From positions 318,551 to 382,550 of the forward strand of contig NZ_JAHOOZ010000002.1 of NCBI RefSeq assembly GCF_019075875.1: a stretch of DNA of 64,000 nucleotides, in the 5' to 3' direction. The translations under genes and the position numbers were made by a program. This document shows, piece by piece, positions 18,058 through 28,067 of the stretch (position 1 is the stretch's first letter; every line of letters begins with the position of its first letter). The notes under the pieces are model-generated. The model saw only the letters and a program-made list of their open reading frames with translations. It was not told the origin of the DNA and ran no database searches. This DNA is from Novosphingobium sp. G106 (lineage in GTDB: Bacteria; Pseudomonadota; Alphaproteobacteria; Sphingomonadales; Sphingomonadaceae).

Positions 18058-20118
18058 ATGACCATCCCGCTAGCAGCGCTCCGCCGCCTGCCTCCCATCG
18101 CGCTGGACATTGATCCGCAAAAGCTGCTCTTTTCGATGAGTAGTTTTATCGCGGCAGCTCTCACTCTCGGTGTGGCTTTCTGGGCCAGTCTACCGCGGCC
18201 CTGGTGGGCGCTCTTGACAGTCTATGTGACCGCACAGCCCATGGCAGGTGCGTTCCGTCCCAAGGCCCTCTACCGGCTCGGCGGAATCGCAACGGGTGCG
18301 GTGGTCACGATCGCCCTTGTTCCCAATCTGCAGTCCACACCTGAGTTGCTGGTCCTGTGCCTCGCAGTCTGGACCGGCTTTTGTATCTATATTGCGGTCC
18401 TGGACCGTACTCCGCGCGCTTTCCTGTTCCAAATGGCGGCTTTTAGTTCGGCGGTGATGAGCTTTCCCTATCTCGACGATCCCGGCAACATTTTCGAAAC
18501 GACAATCGCGCGCGTTGAAGAGATGACGCTCGCCATTCTTTGCGTCACCGCTTCCCACGCCCTGCTCCAGCCGTGGAGTGCCACTCCGGTTATTCGGGCC
18601 CGCGCACAAGCATTTCTTAGTCATGCGCGGCGATGGACCGCCGAAGCGTTGGGCCGACATCACACCCGTCTCGAGAATGAGCATCGCCGCACTTTGGCAG
18701 CCGATGTGACTGAACTTGGCATGATTGCGATCCACTTGCCTTTCGACCAGCGCTGGGCGCCGGCCACGATGCGTCGGGTAACGGCACTGCAGCAGCATCT
18801 TGCGAATATACTTCCGCTAGCGTCGGCAGCCGCCAACCGGCTCGACCGGCTGCGCGAGAGCGCCTCCCTTCCGCCCGTCCTTGAAGCGCTGCTCGAGGAT
18901 ACCATCGGTTGGTTGGTGTGCGAGGATGGCCAGCTAGCTCAAGTGGGGCCATTGGTGCGTCGTTGCGAAGCGATGGCGCTGGAAGCAGAAGCCAAGGGCG
19001 ACTGGACCGCGCTGTTGACGGCGAGCGCCTGCACTCGCATTGCAGAGTTTCTGACCGCTCTTGCGGCGAGCCATCGCCTCGCTGCCAGGATCGGTTCCCC
19101 GGGCCGTCCCAATCTTGCTGCAGCGACCGCGTATCGCTTTGTGTTAGCGCGCGATCACGGGGTTGCGGCGCTCGCCGGATTCGCGACCGGAACAGCGATA
19201 TTACTCTACTGCGCCGTCTGGATTCTGCTCGCCTGGCCGAACGGGTCAGCGACTGCCGCATTCGCAGCGTTAATCACTTGCTCCTTTGCCGCTCAGGACG
19301 ATCCTGCGCCCATCATCGCTCACTATCTACTTGCAACGCTCAAAACCTTTCCCCTGGCAGCGCTTTACCTTTTCGTCATCCTGCCGCGGGTCGACGGGTA
19401 CGAGATGCTGATAATCACTTTAGCGCCGGCGCTCTTGTGGATGGGATATATTCAGGCCGACCCGAAGCGATCCCCGCAAGCCTTGCCAATGTTCTCGTGC
19501 TTCATCGTAGCCATGGGTTTTCTCGCGCGATTCCAGGCGGATTTCGCGCTGTTCGTCAACACTGGGCTGGCGCAGCTTGGCGGTATTGTAGCGACTCTTG
19601 CAGTCACCCGAATGTTCCGGTCTGCCAATGCAGCTTGGACGGCGCGCCGCATCCTACGCGCTAATTGGGGTGAGCTTTCCCAGCTTGCAGATATAAGGCG
19701 ACCATTCCTCGCCGAACGATGGACGGCTATGGCCGTCGACCGCCTTGGTCAGGTCGCCGCGCGCATGGCCTTCGCGGCACCGGGCGACGCTCTCCACGCC
19801 GCCGATGGGCTTGCAGATATGCGCGTTGGACGGAATATCATCCCGATCCGAAGCGCCCTCCCCCATGTGCCGCATGAAGCCAGGCATTTATTGGGCGTCG
19901 CTCTCGCGCGGCTCTCCCGCTTTTACGGTGAACGGTGGCGCGAAGGCCAAGCCATCGCTCCACCACAGATGCTCCTTGTGGAGCTCGACAAAGCCTTGAA
20001 TGCTCTACTCGGGCTGGAGCTCAACGCGCCACGTCGGCGGGCACTACGGGCTCTCGTAGGCGTGCGCTGCAACCTGTTCCCGACTTCTGCGCCATTGGTG
20101 CCGGACGAAACAGTATGA
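18058..20118 (+). CDS. FUSC-family inner-membrane efflux protein (AaeB-like)
   Basis: The 686-residue protein has two blocks of membrane helices, one near the N-terminus (FSMSSFIAAALTLGVAFWAS onward, residues ~20-170) and one in residues ~360-520 (AALAGFATGTAILLYCAVWI), separated by cytoplasmic segments. This is the FUSC/aromatic acid exporter layout. Early motif RPWWALLTVYVTAQPMAGA is typical. With the DUF1656, HlyD and outer-membrane-factor genes that follow it would pump hydrophobic or aromatic acids out of the cell. Start ATG 18058 follows an in-frame TTG. Confidence 0.88.
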   Translation: MTIPLAALRRLPPIALDIDPQKLLFSMSSFIAAALTLGVAFWASLPRPWWALLTVYVTAQPMAGAFRPKALYRLGGIATGAVVTIALVPNLQSTPELLVLCLAVWTGFCIYIAVLDRTPRAFLFQMAAFSSAVMSFPYLDDPGNIFETTIARVEEMTLAILCVTASHALLQPWSATPVIRARAQAFLSHARRWTAEALGRHHTRLENEHRRTLAADVTELGMIAIHLPFDQRWAPATMRRVTALQQHLANILPLASAAANRLDRLRESASLPPVLEALLEDTIGWLVCEDGQLAQVGPLVRRCEAMALEAEAKGDWTALLTASACTRIAEFLTALAASHRLAARIGSPGRPNLAAATAYRFVLARDHGVAALAGFATGTAILLYCAVWILLAWPNGSATAAFAALITCSFAAQDDPAPIIAHYLLATLKTFPLAALYLFVILPRVDGYEMLIITLAPALLWMGYIQADPKRSPQALPMFSCFIVAMGFLARFQADFALFVNTGLAQLGGIVATLAVTRMFRSANAAWTARRILRANWGELSQLADIRRPFLAERWTAMAVDRLGQVAARMAFAAPGDALHAADGLADMRVGRNIIPIRSALPHVPHEARHLLGVALARLSRFYGERWREGQAIAPPQMLLVELDKALNALLGLELNAPRRRALRALVGVRCNLFPTSAPLVPDETV

Positions 20119-20321
20119 TCGACGAGATCCAGATCCTCGGCGTCTATGTGCCTGCCGCACTCGCATGGGCCGTCGTAGCAGCGATCTTCGTTTACGCGCT
20201 GCGCGCTCCTTTGCAGCAGCTGCCTGTCTACAGACTCCTCTGGCACCCGAGCCTGCTCGAACTTGCACTGTTCGTTCTCTCTTGGTGGGGGCTGAGCGCC
20301 CTGGCCGACACCTTCCTCTAG
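20115..20321 (+). CDS. DUF1656 small membrane protein
   Basis: The 68-residue protein starts MIDEIQILGVYVPAALAWAV and has two membrane helices, the typical DUF1656 companion of FUSC pumps (AaeX-like). Its ATG overlaps the FUSC stop codon (ATGA), showing translational coupling. It probably helps assemble the inner-membrane pump. Confidence 0.88.
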   Translation: MIDEIQILGVYVPAALAWAVVAAIFVYALRAPLQQLPVYRLLWHPSLLELALFVLSWWGLSALADTFL

Positions 20322-20323
20322 TG

Positions 20324-21241
20324 ATGGGCCCTCAGCCAACTATGCTTCATCGACAGAATTTGTTGCGTTCCGCCGTTACCGCGACAGTGATCCTCGTGAT
20401 CCTGGGCGGGATCTACGCGCTATGGCTGCGCTACCAGGTCGAACCCATAACACGCGACGGCAAAGTCCGTGCCGATATGGTTCCGGTGGCCGCCGACGTC
20501 GGTGGCCTCGTTTCGGAGGTGCGTGTAAGCGACAACGAAACAGTGAAAAAGGGCGACCTGCTTTTCGTGATTGACCGACCTCGTTATCGCCTCGCGCTGG
20601 AACAGGCCGAAGCGAACCTCGTCAATGCGCAAACTGCGCTCGCCCAGGCAGTCCGCGAGGACCGCCGAAACCGTGCGATGGCCGAATTGATCGCGGCTGA
20701 GGCCATCGAGCAGGGTCGTGCGAAGGTCGAGGGGCTGCGGGCCGCAGTAGGACAAGCCGTCGCGGCGCGCGATCTTGCCCATTTCAATCTCGAGCGCACC
20801 CTCGTTCGGGCCCCGGTTGAAGGGACTGTTTCGAATTTCTCGCTACAACCTGGCACCTATCTATCTGCCGGAAAGCCGGCTCTGGCGCTTGTTTTTGATC
20901 GGTCGCTGCGCGTTGAAGGCTACTTCGAGGAAACCAAGCTGCCCGCGATTAAGGTAGGCGACAGGGCAAGCATCTATCTGATGGGGGTTGCTGACGAGAT
21001 CAGTGGTCATGTCCAAAGCATCGCGGGCGGCGTCGAGGACCGCGAACGCGCTGGAAGCGACGGACAACTCGCCAATGTGAATCCCTCGTTTACTTGGGTG
21101 CGCTTAGCGCAGCGCATCCCGGTTCGAATTGTGATCGACAAAGTCCCGGCCAATGTACGCTTGATCCCCGGCCAGACTGCGACAGTTGTTGTCCATCCGC
21201 GCAACGACGGGCGCGAAGTTCATCGGAGCCTACCGTGGTGA
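20324..21241 (+). CDS. HlyD-family periplasmic adaptor of the FUSC efflux system
   Basis: The 305-residue protein has one N-terminal membrane anchor (TATVILVILGGIYALWLRYQ), a biotinyl-lipoyl-like half (MVPVAADVGGLVSEVRVSDN), a helical hairpin (residues ~95-160), the second lipoyl half (RTLVRAPVEGTVSNFSLQPG) and a beta-barrel domain. It would bridge the FUSC pump and the outer-membrane factor (AaeA-like). The start is uncertain: GTG 20321 overlaps the upstream stop, ATG 20324 follows, and ATG 20342 is also possible. Confidence 0.88.
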   Translation: MGPQPTMLHRQNLLRSAVTATVILVILGGIYALWLRYQVEPITRDGKVRADMVPVAADVGGLVSEVRVSDNETVKKGDLLFVIDRPRYRLALEQAEANLVNAQTALAQAVREDRRNRAMAELIAAEAIEQGRAKVEGLRAAVGQAVAARDLAHFNLERTLVRAPVEGTVSNFSLQPGTYLSAGKPALALVFDRSLRVEGYFEETKLPAIKVGDRASIYLMGVADEISGHVQSIAGGVEDRERAGSDGQLANVNPSFTWVRLAQRIPVRIVIDKVPANVRLIPGQTATVVVHPRNDGREVHRSLPW

Positions 21242-22650
21242 GAGCGCGCCTTCTTCTTGCCGTCGCCCTTCTTTCCGGCTGCGCCAAGGTCGGCCCCGAC
21301 TATCATGTTCCCGATGCCGCGCTGGTGCACATCCCAGCAGCGCAGGGCGCGTTCCGCTTGGGCGGGGCTGTGAGCGTCGCCGAACCGCTCCCGGATCGGT
21401 GGTGGCAGCTCTACAACGATCCGGTGTTGGATAGTCTTGTGACACAAGCCCTCGCCGCAAATACCGACCTCAGGATAGCCCAAGCCAATCTCGAACGAGC
21501 TCTGGCGCTGCTCGATGCCTCAGGCGCCAGCCGGGAACTCCAAGGTCGCGTCGATGTGGACACGAGTCATTCGCAGCGCTCCGCCGAGGCCGAGCTGTCT
21601 CACGCGAAGCCACCTGAACGACAAATCTACAACGCCGGCATTGCAGTCAGTTACGATCTCGATCTCTTTGGCGGTCTGAAGCGGGGGATCGAGGCGGTGA
21701 ACGCTGATGCTGAAGCTGCAGTCGCCGCGCGGGATTTGGTCCGGGTCAATGTTGCCGCCGAGACGGCTCGTGCCTATTCCGATATCTGCAACAGCGGTTC
21801 ACAGATCCAGGTGCTTGACCGCGCAATCGCTCTACAAGAAAATATTCTCCGTCTGACGCGAATCCTGATCGTTCATGGTCGCGCCGCGCCTTATGAGATC
21901 GATCGGCGCCAGGTCGCACTCGAGACAAGCCGTTCGCGCCTACCGCGGCTCGCTGCGCGCCAACGCAATGCCCTTCTCAGGCTCACTGCGCTGCTGGGGC
22001 GCGTGCCCGGCGAGGCCGACACTGAGCTTTTGCGTTGCAATAGCCCGCTCCATATCGTGCAGGCCGTTCCCGTCGGTGATGGGCAAGCCCTTCTCAAGCG
22101 CCGGCCCGATATCAGGCTCGCCGAACGCCACCTAGCCGCCTCGACCGCGCGCATCGGCGTTGCGACGGCCGAGCTATATCCGGAGATCCGCCTAGGCGCT
22201 TCTGCGGGTTCGACCGGCGCTGCAGCCGATTTTCTGTCGCCATTGACCAACCGCTTCGGCTTCGGCCCTTCGATTAGTTGGATGCTTAATCGCCATGTCG
22301 TCCGCGCGCGGATCAACGCGGCCGATGCCCAAAGCCGTGCCGATCTGGCGGCGTTTGATGGCGCAGTGCTCAGGTCGCTGCGCGAAGTCGAGACGGCTCT
22401 TAACTCATACGAGGCCGGGATTGTTCAACAACAACGCCTGGAGTCCGCGCGCGCAGAGGCGACCCTTGTTGCCCGCCGCACGGCGCAGTTGCGGCGCGGC
22501 GGCAAAATCGGCGAACTCCCGGCGATCGAGGCCGATCGCGATCTGGTGGCAATGGAACAAGCAGCAGCTGAAGGACAAGCAGCGATTAATGATGACCAGA
22601 TCACGCTTTTCCTGGCGCTCGGCGGCGGTTGGGGCTCCGGAGAGCGATGA
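21238..22650 (+). CDS. outer-membrane efflux lipoprotein (NodT/OprM family)
   Basis: The 470-residue protein begins MRARLLLAVALLSGCAKVGP, a lipoprotein signal with lipobox LSGC, followed by PDYHVP typical of NodT-type factors. Two OEP repeats follow (LVTQALAANTDLRIAQANLE and LLKRRPDIRLAERHLAASTA). It would form the trimeric outer-membrane channel of the pump. The GTG start at 21238 overlaps the HlyD stop by four bases, so all four genes form one operon. The longer open frame from 21094 lies inside hlyD and is not used. Confidence 0.9.
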   Translation: MRARLLLAVALLSGCAKVGPDYHVPDAALVHIPAAQGAFRLGGAVSVAEPLPDRWWQLYNDPVLDSLVTQALAANTDLRIAQANLERALALLDASGASRELQGRVDVDTSHSQRSAEAELSHAKPPERQIYNAGIAVSYDLDLFGGLKRGIEAVNADAEAAVAARDLVRVNVAAETARAYSDICNSGSQIQVLDRAIALQENILRLTRILIVHGRAAPYEIDRRQVALETSRSRLPRLAARQRNALLRLTALLGRVPGEADTELLRCNSPLHIVQAVPVGDGQALLKRRPDIRLAERHLAASTARIGVATAELYPEIRLGASAGSTGAAADFLSPLTNRFGFGPSISWMLNRHVVRARINAADAQSRADLAAFDGAVLRSLREVETALNSYEAGIVQQQRLESARAEATLVARRTAQLRRGGKIGELPAIEADRDLVAMEQAAAEGQAAINDDQITLFLALGGGWGSGER

Positions 22651-22713
22651 CCGAGGCAAGGCCTTAGCCGCCTTAATTATACGCAGCGCATTATTTCGGA
22701 GTGATTCTCACAT

Positions 22714-24978
22714 TCATTCCAAGTTTGGGCTGACACCACAGACCGCGACACTCGTCAAATTGAGGATGCCGCGAGCAGTCACTCCCGGCGTCAACACGTG
22801 GATCGGCTGTGCGAGGCCCAGGAGCATCGGACCTATTGTCGGTGAACCGGATGACGCGGACAACGCCGTAAGGGTGATATTGGCAGCATCGAGATTCGGC
22901 ATAATAAGCAGGTTGGCGGCACCACGAAATCTTGAATGGGGCACCAACTTGTCGCGCAGCGCTTCGCTCAATGCCACATCAGAATGCATCTCTCCATCTA
23001 CCTGAAGATCCGGTGCTGCATCTCGCACCAGTGCGGTCGCAGTGCGCATCTTGCGCGCGCTCGGACTATGTGACGATCCAAAATTCGAATGTGAAAGCAT
23101 GGCGATCCGCGGTTCCAAACCAAAGCGGCGCACTGCTTCAGCGGCTAAAAGTGTCATTTCAGCTACCTGTTCGGCCGTTGGATCTGGCACCATGTGCGTG
23201 TCCGCCAAAAACAGCGCGCCCGCGTCGAGTATGAGGCCGGAAAGGGCGTATACCCTCCCCTGCACTCGATCAATGATGCGCAGCACATGCTCAATCTCGC
23301 CCCAATATTCCGAGTTGCCCCCGACCAGGGCCGCGTCCACTTGGCCCGTCTTCAAAAGCATTGCCGCGGTCACGGTGGGCGACCGCTGAACGTGACGGTG
23401 AACCTGCGTTGCAGGGACGCCCTTGCGAGCGGAAACGGCAAGGTAAGCATCCGCGAGTTTCCCCAACAGCTCGTGATCCGTCTCAGTATCCACCAAATCA
23501 AGATCACGGTCGATATCGATTTGCAGACCGAGTTCGGGTAGCTTCCGTTCCAATATGCGACGCCGCGCCACTAACGTCGGGCGCACCATACCTTCCTGCA
23601 GAGCGTCCTGCACAGCGCGCAGCACGCGGCCGTCCTCGCCCTCACCGTATGCGACGCGCCGCCCGGCGCCCCGCGCGGCCTCAAAAACCGGCAACATAAC
23701 TTGAGCGGTTCGAGCATTCACGTTCGCCAGCGACCGTCGGTATTCGTCGAGATCCAGCGCGCGGGTGGCGACGCCGCTATCCATAGCTGCCTTTGCGACA
23801 GCGGGTGCGACCTCAGTAATGAGACGTGGATCGAACGGAGTTGGGATGATGTATTCCGGCCCGAAGACAAGTTTGCGCCCACCGTGCGCCTGCGTCACGC
23901 TGTCATGTGCAGCGACACGTGCAAGGGCCGCGATCGCCTCGGCCGCAGCTACCTTCATTTCCTCGTTAATCTGCGTGGCGCCAACATCGAGCGCCCCACG
24001 GAAAATATAAGGAAAACAGAGTACGTTGTTGACCTGGTTAGGATAGTCCGAACGACCGGTAGCAACTATCGCGTCTTTCCGCACGGCATTGACGAGCTCG
24101 GGTCTGATCTCGGGTTCTGGGTTGGCAAGCGCGAAAATCAGAGGATTTTCCGCGAGCAAAGGCAGCCACTCGCTTTTGAGTACGCCCGGTGCGGAGAGAC
24201 CTAGGAAGACGTTTGCACCAGGCAACACCTCCGGCAAAGTGCGTGCATCCGTCTCGCGCGCGTAACGCGCCATGTTCGGCAGCATTCCAAGTCGCCGCGA
24301 ATGGATGACTCCCTCCTTGTCCGTCATGGTGACGTTTTCAACCGGCAGTCCCATCGATACGAGCAGGTCAACACAGGCGAGCGCCGCGGCCCCTGCGCCG
24401 GAGGTAACCAGCCGAGCGTCAGACAGTGCTATGCCCTGCAAAACCAGCGCATTCCGAACCGCCGCGGCGACGACGATTGCGGTGCCATGCTGGTCATCAT
24501 GGAACACGGGAATGTTCATGCGCCCTTTGAGCGCTGCCTCGATGGCGAAGCACTCGGGTGCCTTGATGTCCTCCAGGTTGATGCCGCCAAAGGTGGGTTC
24601 GAGCAGCGCGACAGCCTCAACGAACTGTTGCGGGTCGCCTGTGTCCACCTCTATGTCAAAGACGTCGATACCCGCGAATTTCTTGAACAGAACGGCCTTG
24701 CCCTCCATCACCGGCTTAGAGGCCAAGGCCCCGATCGCCCCCAAGCCCAGAACAGCAGTTCCGTTTGAGATTACTGCGACAAGATTGCCGCGAGCGGTGT
24801 ATTCGAGCGCTTTGGCCGGATCCGCCGCAATTTCAATGCAAGGGGCCGCCACGCCGGGCGAATAAGCAAGCGCGAGATCGCGCTGGTTTACCATTCGTTT
24901 CGTGGGTTCAATTGCCAGCTTTCCCGGGCGCGGGAGACGGTGGTAATCAAGCGCCGCGCGCCGAAGGCTGTCGTCCAT
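22714..24978 (-). CDS. maeB: NADP-dependent malic enzyme with phosphotransacetylase-like domain
   Basis: The 754-residue protein has the malic enzyme domain in the first ~430 residues ([73 protein letters not shown] nucleotide fold) and a C-terminal phosphate-acetyltransferase-like domain (residues ~440-750) that is regulatory, as in MaeB. It converts malate to pyruvate and CO2 with NADP+, supplying NADPH and pyruvate. Start ATG 24978 has AAGGAG six bases upstream. It converges on the efflux operon and is intact. Confidence 0.95.
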   Translation of the reverse strand: MDDSLRRAALDYHRLPRPGKLAIEPTKRMVNQRDLALAYSPGVAAPCIEIAADPAKALEYTARGNLVAVISNGTAVLGLGAIGALASKPVMEGKAVLFKKFAGIDVFDIEVDTGDPQQFVEAVALLEPTFGGINLEDIKAPECFAIEAALKGRMNIPVFHDDQHGTAIVVAAAVRNALVLQGIALSDARLVTSGAGAAALACVDLLVSMGLPVENVTMTDKEGVIHSRRLGMLPNMARYARETDARTLPEVLPGANVFLGLSAPGVLKSEWLPLLAENPLIFALANPEPEIRPELVNAVRKDAIVATGRSDYPNQVNNVLCFPYIFRGALDVGATQINEEMKVAAAEAIAALARVAAHDSVTQAHGGRKLVFGPEYIIPTPFDPRLITEVAPAVAKAAMDSGVATRALDLDEYRRSLANVNARTAQVMLPVFEAARGAGRRVAYGEGEDGRVLRAVQDALQEGMVRPTLVARRRILERKLPELGLQIDIDRDLDLVDTETDHELLGKLADAYLAVSARKGVPATQVHRHVQRSPTVTAAMLLKTGQVDAALVGGNSEYWGEIEHVLRIIDRVQGRVYALSGLILDAGALFLADTHMVPDPTAEQVAEMTLLAAEAVRRFGLEPRIAMLSHSNFGSSHSPSARKMRTATALVRDAAPDLQVDGEMHSDVALSEALRDKLVPHSRFRGAANLLIMPNLDAANITLTALSASSGSPTIGPMLLGLAQPIHVLTPGVTARGILNLTSVAVCGVSPNLE

Positions 24979-25219
24979 GATCCACTCCTTCATTCGGGTC
25001 GCGCACATTTACCAAAGACGTGCGATCCCGGGGCTCTCAAACACGTTCGAGCGACGCTTGTCGAGCAAATGAGGGGGCGTTCCACCACGTAAAATTGGGC
25101 AAGCGGCGACTGATGAGAATAAGCTCCCAGGGGTTTGGCTCCTGTGGCGATCGGTGCTCGACAGTCCACCGGGGCATGAGGTCCTCATACACCGGCGCGA
25201 TAAGACGAGGAGCCTTCAA

Positions 25220-25387
25220 ATGCCCACTTTCAAGCCTATGCGGAAGACGGCCATTCTTCTCGATTTTATCGTCGTCGATTGCGCAGAGGGCGGCATTGGA
25301 ACCTCACCGCATGAAGTTCACGATCGGGACTTTTATAGCGCCGCGTGGCGGCTCGCCGGGGCAGACCATTTCGAATTTGCCGCGTGA
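25220..25387 (+). CDS. small hypothetical protein
   Basis: The frame starting MPTFKPMRKTAILLDFIVVD encodes 55 residues and is preceded by ACGAGGAGCC, a plausible ribosome-binding site. No family recognised. The composition (CAEGGIGTSPHEVHDRDFYS) is not obviously random, but the evidence is thin. Confidence 0.3.
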   Translation: MPTFKPMRKTAILLDFIVVDCAEGGIGTSPHEVHDRDFYSAAWRLAGADHFEFAA

Positions 25388-25578
25388 TCAAAGCGAGAGA
25401 ATTCCCAGGTTGGCATTGGAAACCACGGCGCCGAAGCTGACGCGGGCTCGGTGAATCTTGCTCAAGGCAGGGAGCGCCTCTCACCAGACCGCCGCGATAG
25501 GGAGGATTTGAATTGATGGGCAAGTCAGCCCATATAAGTACGATGACTGTTCAATTGCCTTGTGTTTGCCGAGAGCCT

Positions 25579-25638
25579 CAGCGCCTCATATTCGGCTCTT
25601 AGCCGGGCGCCCGCCGAGCTATCGGCGAGTGTCCGGTA
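25579..25638 (+). promoter_or_regulatory. conserved hairpin leader, copy 2 (pairs with 4012-4070)
   Basis: The 18-base block at 25579-25596 and the stem start AGCCGGGCGC (25601-25610) are in the same ungapped register as in copy 1. The hairpin closes at 25629-25638 with an inner stem CGCCGA/TCGGCG. The distance to the start codon of the gene (25771) is about 130 bp, as in copy 1. Apart from this element the stretch 25388-25770 holds nothing I can support. Confidence 0.5.
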
Positions 25639-25770
25639 AGGCATCGGACGCGCTGGCGCGATCCTGCGCGAGACCCTTTAACAAGCTCTGATGCCAAGCA
25701 AATTCCCATTCATCACGGACGGCGACCTGCGCTCGCAGCCAATGCGTCCGATGGAAAAGGACCTGTGTAA

Positions 25771-26070
25771 ATGGCAACCTCCTCTGACCGGATAAGACCG
25801 CGATCGAGAGCCGCTTTGCAGATCGAATCTATGCTTAAGCGTTATCCTCGGCTCGAAGAGGCCGAACTGGAACGGCTCATCGAGCTGTTCGTGTATCTGC
25901 CTGTCTTGGATCAGGCCCTGCTAACCACGAACGATCAGCTAGCGCCGAAGCTTGCAGTCTTCCTGAAAGATCATGGGAGCAGATTAAAAGCGCCAAGGAC
26001 GCGTCTGTTGACTATCCTTGCCCTGCCCGGAATCCTCGCAGCTTGCCTGCTTTGGCTAATTATAATGTGA
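25771..26070 (+). CDS. small tail-anchored membrane protein, paralogue of the gene at 4202
   Basis: The 99-residue protein (MATSSDRIRPRSRAALQIES) aligns end to end with 4202-4498, including RYPRLEEAELERLIELFVYL and LDQALLTTNDQLAPKLAVFL, and ends in one membrane helix (LLTILALPGILAACLLWLII). Family unknown to me. AAAAGGACC lies upstream. Duplication of gene plus leader implies that the two are regulated alike. GC content falls noticeably downstream (26071-26160). Confidence 0.7.
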   Translation: MATSSDRIRPRSRAALQIESMLKRYPRLEEAELERLIELFVYLPVLDQALLTTNDQLAPKLAVFLKDHGSRLKAPRTRLLTILALPGILAACLLWLIIM

Positions 26071-26177
26071 TTTGGATTGAATGAGCTCCGTTCGTGGGAT
26101 TAAGTAGTTACGAATCCATTCAAATAGACTAAAAATATTGACGATATTGGATAATATTATGGGAAGAGGTAACGGCG

Positions 26178-27614
26178 ATGAGCAAAATTGAGGCGCTGTG
26201 CTGGTCATCGGGTCATGAGATCGCGGCTAATATCCGCGGTGGCACCTTGACCGCCAGCGAGGTAGTGGAAAGTTTCCTGGATCGCGCCGACGCGGTCGAG
26301 CCGCTGATCCATTCCTTTATTACGATCGCTGCGGACCACGCGCGAGACCGGGCCGAAAAGATCGACCACCTACCATCCGCTGAAAAGCGGGGCGGGCTGA
26401 TTGGCGTTCCCTTCTCCGCCAAGGACAACATCCTTACCGCGGGGGTGCGAACGACGATGGCCTCGCGACTTCTCGAGACCTTCCAACCGGCAAATGACGC
26501 GGCCGTTGTCGAAAATCTCAATGCAGCCGGCGGCGTGCTCCTAGGCAAGGCGAACCTGCCGGAATTTTCGATGTGGGCGAGGTCTGGAAACCTTGTAGCG
26601 CAGGAATGTCGTAATCCTTGGGATGTCCGTCGGACCTCCGGCGGCTCCAGCGGCGGATCGGGCGCCGGTGTGGCCGCGGGACTGGTTCCAATGTCGATCG
26701 GCACCGACGATGGTGGTTCGATCCGCCTGCCAGCCGCCCTCAACGGCGTTCTCGGATTGATGCCCAGCCCAGGTCGGGTACCGCTCGACGGCGTCGTGAT
26801 CGGAGGCGCTGTCTCTGCGGCAGGACCTCTCACTCGTAATGTTCGAGACGCCGCTCTGTTTCTCGACGCAATGATGCCCAACAAGGAATTTGATCGCGGC
26901 CTGGATGCCGGCATAAAGGATCTTCGCATGGCTTGGATAAGCGACGTGGAGGGCATAGCAATCAATGACCTGCGCGTAGTAGACTGTGCCCGGGCTGGAG
27001 CGCTCGTGTTAGCGCAAGTGGCGGGGGCGGCAGTGGAGGAACCTCGAACGGCACTAATCGACAGCATGGGGAGCGCACCCGTCAGCCCCTTTGCCGAGTG
27101 GCCTACATACGGAGGCCTGCGCCCTTGGCACCTCCCTGAGATTCAGCGCATAGTCGCTGAACCGGGTTGGGAGCAGCTGCTTGCCCCCAACGCCCGGGCA
27201 GGCGGTGTGTCAGGTGTTGAAGCCATGCCTTTCGACGAGACGGCAGAGCAACGCCGTCGGCGCGTCGTCGAGCAGATGGGTGCCCTACTCACACGCTGGG
27301 AGGTATTGCTGACACCGACCATCGATCAGATTGCACCGATCGTTCCAAAAGAGTGGATCTACCCCTATGCAGCTCCCGAAGCAGGTGCTGGTGAGTCCGT
27401 TCGTCAGTATGTTAAGTATACCATGCGCGCGAACCTTGCGGGGTGCTGCGCCGTATCCATCCCCTGCGGCTTCGTTGACGGTATGCCAGTCGGACTTCAG
27501 GCAATCGGCCGCCCAGGGGCCGAGCTGACATTGCTGCGCGTCGCGCGTGCGCTCGAGCAAGCCCTTCCCTGGGCTCATGCTCACCCTGTGCTATCCACTT
27601 CGTCTTCAGCATAG
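26178..27614 (+). CDS. amidase (amidase signature family)
   Basis: The 478-residue protein carries the Ser-cisSer-Lys triad of the amidase signature family: K82 (PFSAKDN), S157 in TSGGSSGGSGAG and the nucleophile S181 in GTDDGGSIRLPAA. It hydrolyses an amide; the substrate cannot be read from sequence. Start ATG 26178 follows GAAGAGG. It has no signal peptide, so it is cytoplasmic. Length is normal and the gene looks intact. The preceding 100 bp are AT-rich and could hold its promoter. Confidence 0.9.
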   Translation: MSKIEALCWSSGHEIAANIRGGTLTASEVVESFLDRADAVEPLIHSFITIAADHARDRAEKIDHLPSAEKRGGLIGVPFSAKDNILTAGVRTTMASRLLETFQPANDAAVVENLNAAGGVLLGKANLPEFSMWARSGNLVAQECRNPWDVRRTSGGSSGGSGAGVAAGLVPMSIGTDDGGSIRLPAALNGVLGLMPSPGRVPLDGVVIGGAVSAAGPLTRNVRDAALFLDAMMPNKEFDRGLDAGIKDLRMAWISDVEGIAINDLRVVDCARAGALVLAQVAGAAVEEPRTALIDSMGSAPVSPFAEWPTYGGLRPWHLPEIQRIVAEPGWEQLLAPNARAGGVSGVEAMPFDETAEQRRRRVVEQMGALLTRWEVLLTPTIDQIAPIVPKEWIYPYAAPEAGAGESVRQYVKYTMRANLAGCCAVSIPCGFVDGMPVGLQAIGRPGAELTLLRVARALEQALPWAHAHPVLSTSSSA

Positions 27615-27855
27615 GCTCCAAAACAGCAATATGAATGTCACGAAGGCTAAGTCGCCAAATCCAATCAGGATTGCTGCGCAATCATTAATCATAAGTGGGA
27701 TCCGTCGGTGGCCATCAATTGGCCTGCTCCCGACGTTCGAGGAATCATTCGCTTCTCCAGGCAGCGGTAACGCCCGGAGTTCGCGTTCTGCGATTATTTG
27801 ACATCCCCTCGGTGCAAGATACTATCGATCGGATGGCTTTTGAGCACCCAACGCC

Positions 27856-27925
27856 TCATGCGGGTAGCGGCACTGCACGCCTGCTTGCCCTAGATCCGCG
27901 GGTTTACGCCCGCCGGACCTAGGGC
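27856..27925 (+). ncRNA. three-copy structured leader element, copy 1
   Basis: Core CATGCGGGTAGCGGCACTGC (27857 on) continues to GCCCTAG (27887-27893), which pairs with CTAGGGC (27919-27925) around an inner stem TCCG/CGGA and CGGG/CCCG. The 37-nt span from CAT to CCCTAG aligns without gaps to copies 2 and 3. TTGACA at 27798-27803 lies 64 nt before the GGGTAGC core and could be the -35 box. The dioxygenase start is 142 nt downstream. No T-run follows, so it is not an ordinary terminator. Confidence 0.6.
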
Positions 27926-28067
27926 ATCGCTGTTGGGCGTGATCGGTTGATCTGCGCCAGGTTTTCATTTTTTCGTGGCCAGCTCCGACCTAGGAGCGCC
28001 GATCTCGCGGCTTAGCCAGCTGTCGCAAGCTTCATGCTTCCACGAAAACCGATCAGGGATCATGCAC

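Noticed and set aside
21094-21237. N-terminal extension of the outer-membrane factor
   Set aside because: It lies within hlyD; the lipoprotein signal begins at 21238.
27887-27925. GCCCTAG/CTAGGGC hairpin as a simple terminator
   Set aside because: No T-run follows in any of the three copies and the conserved 37-nt core upstream is not expected of terminators.
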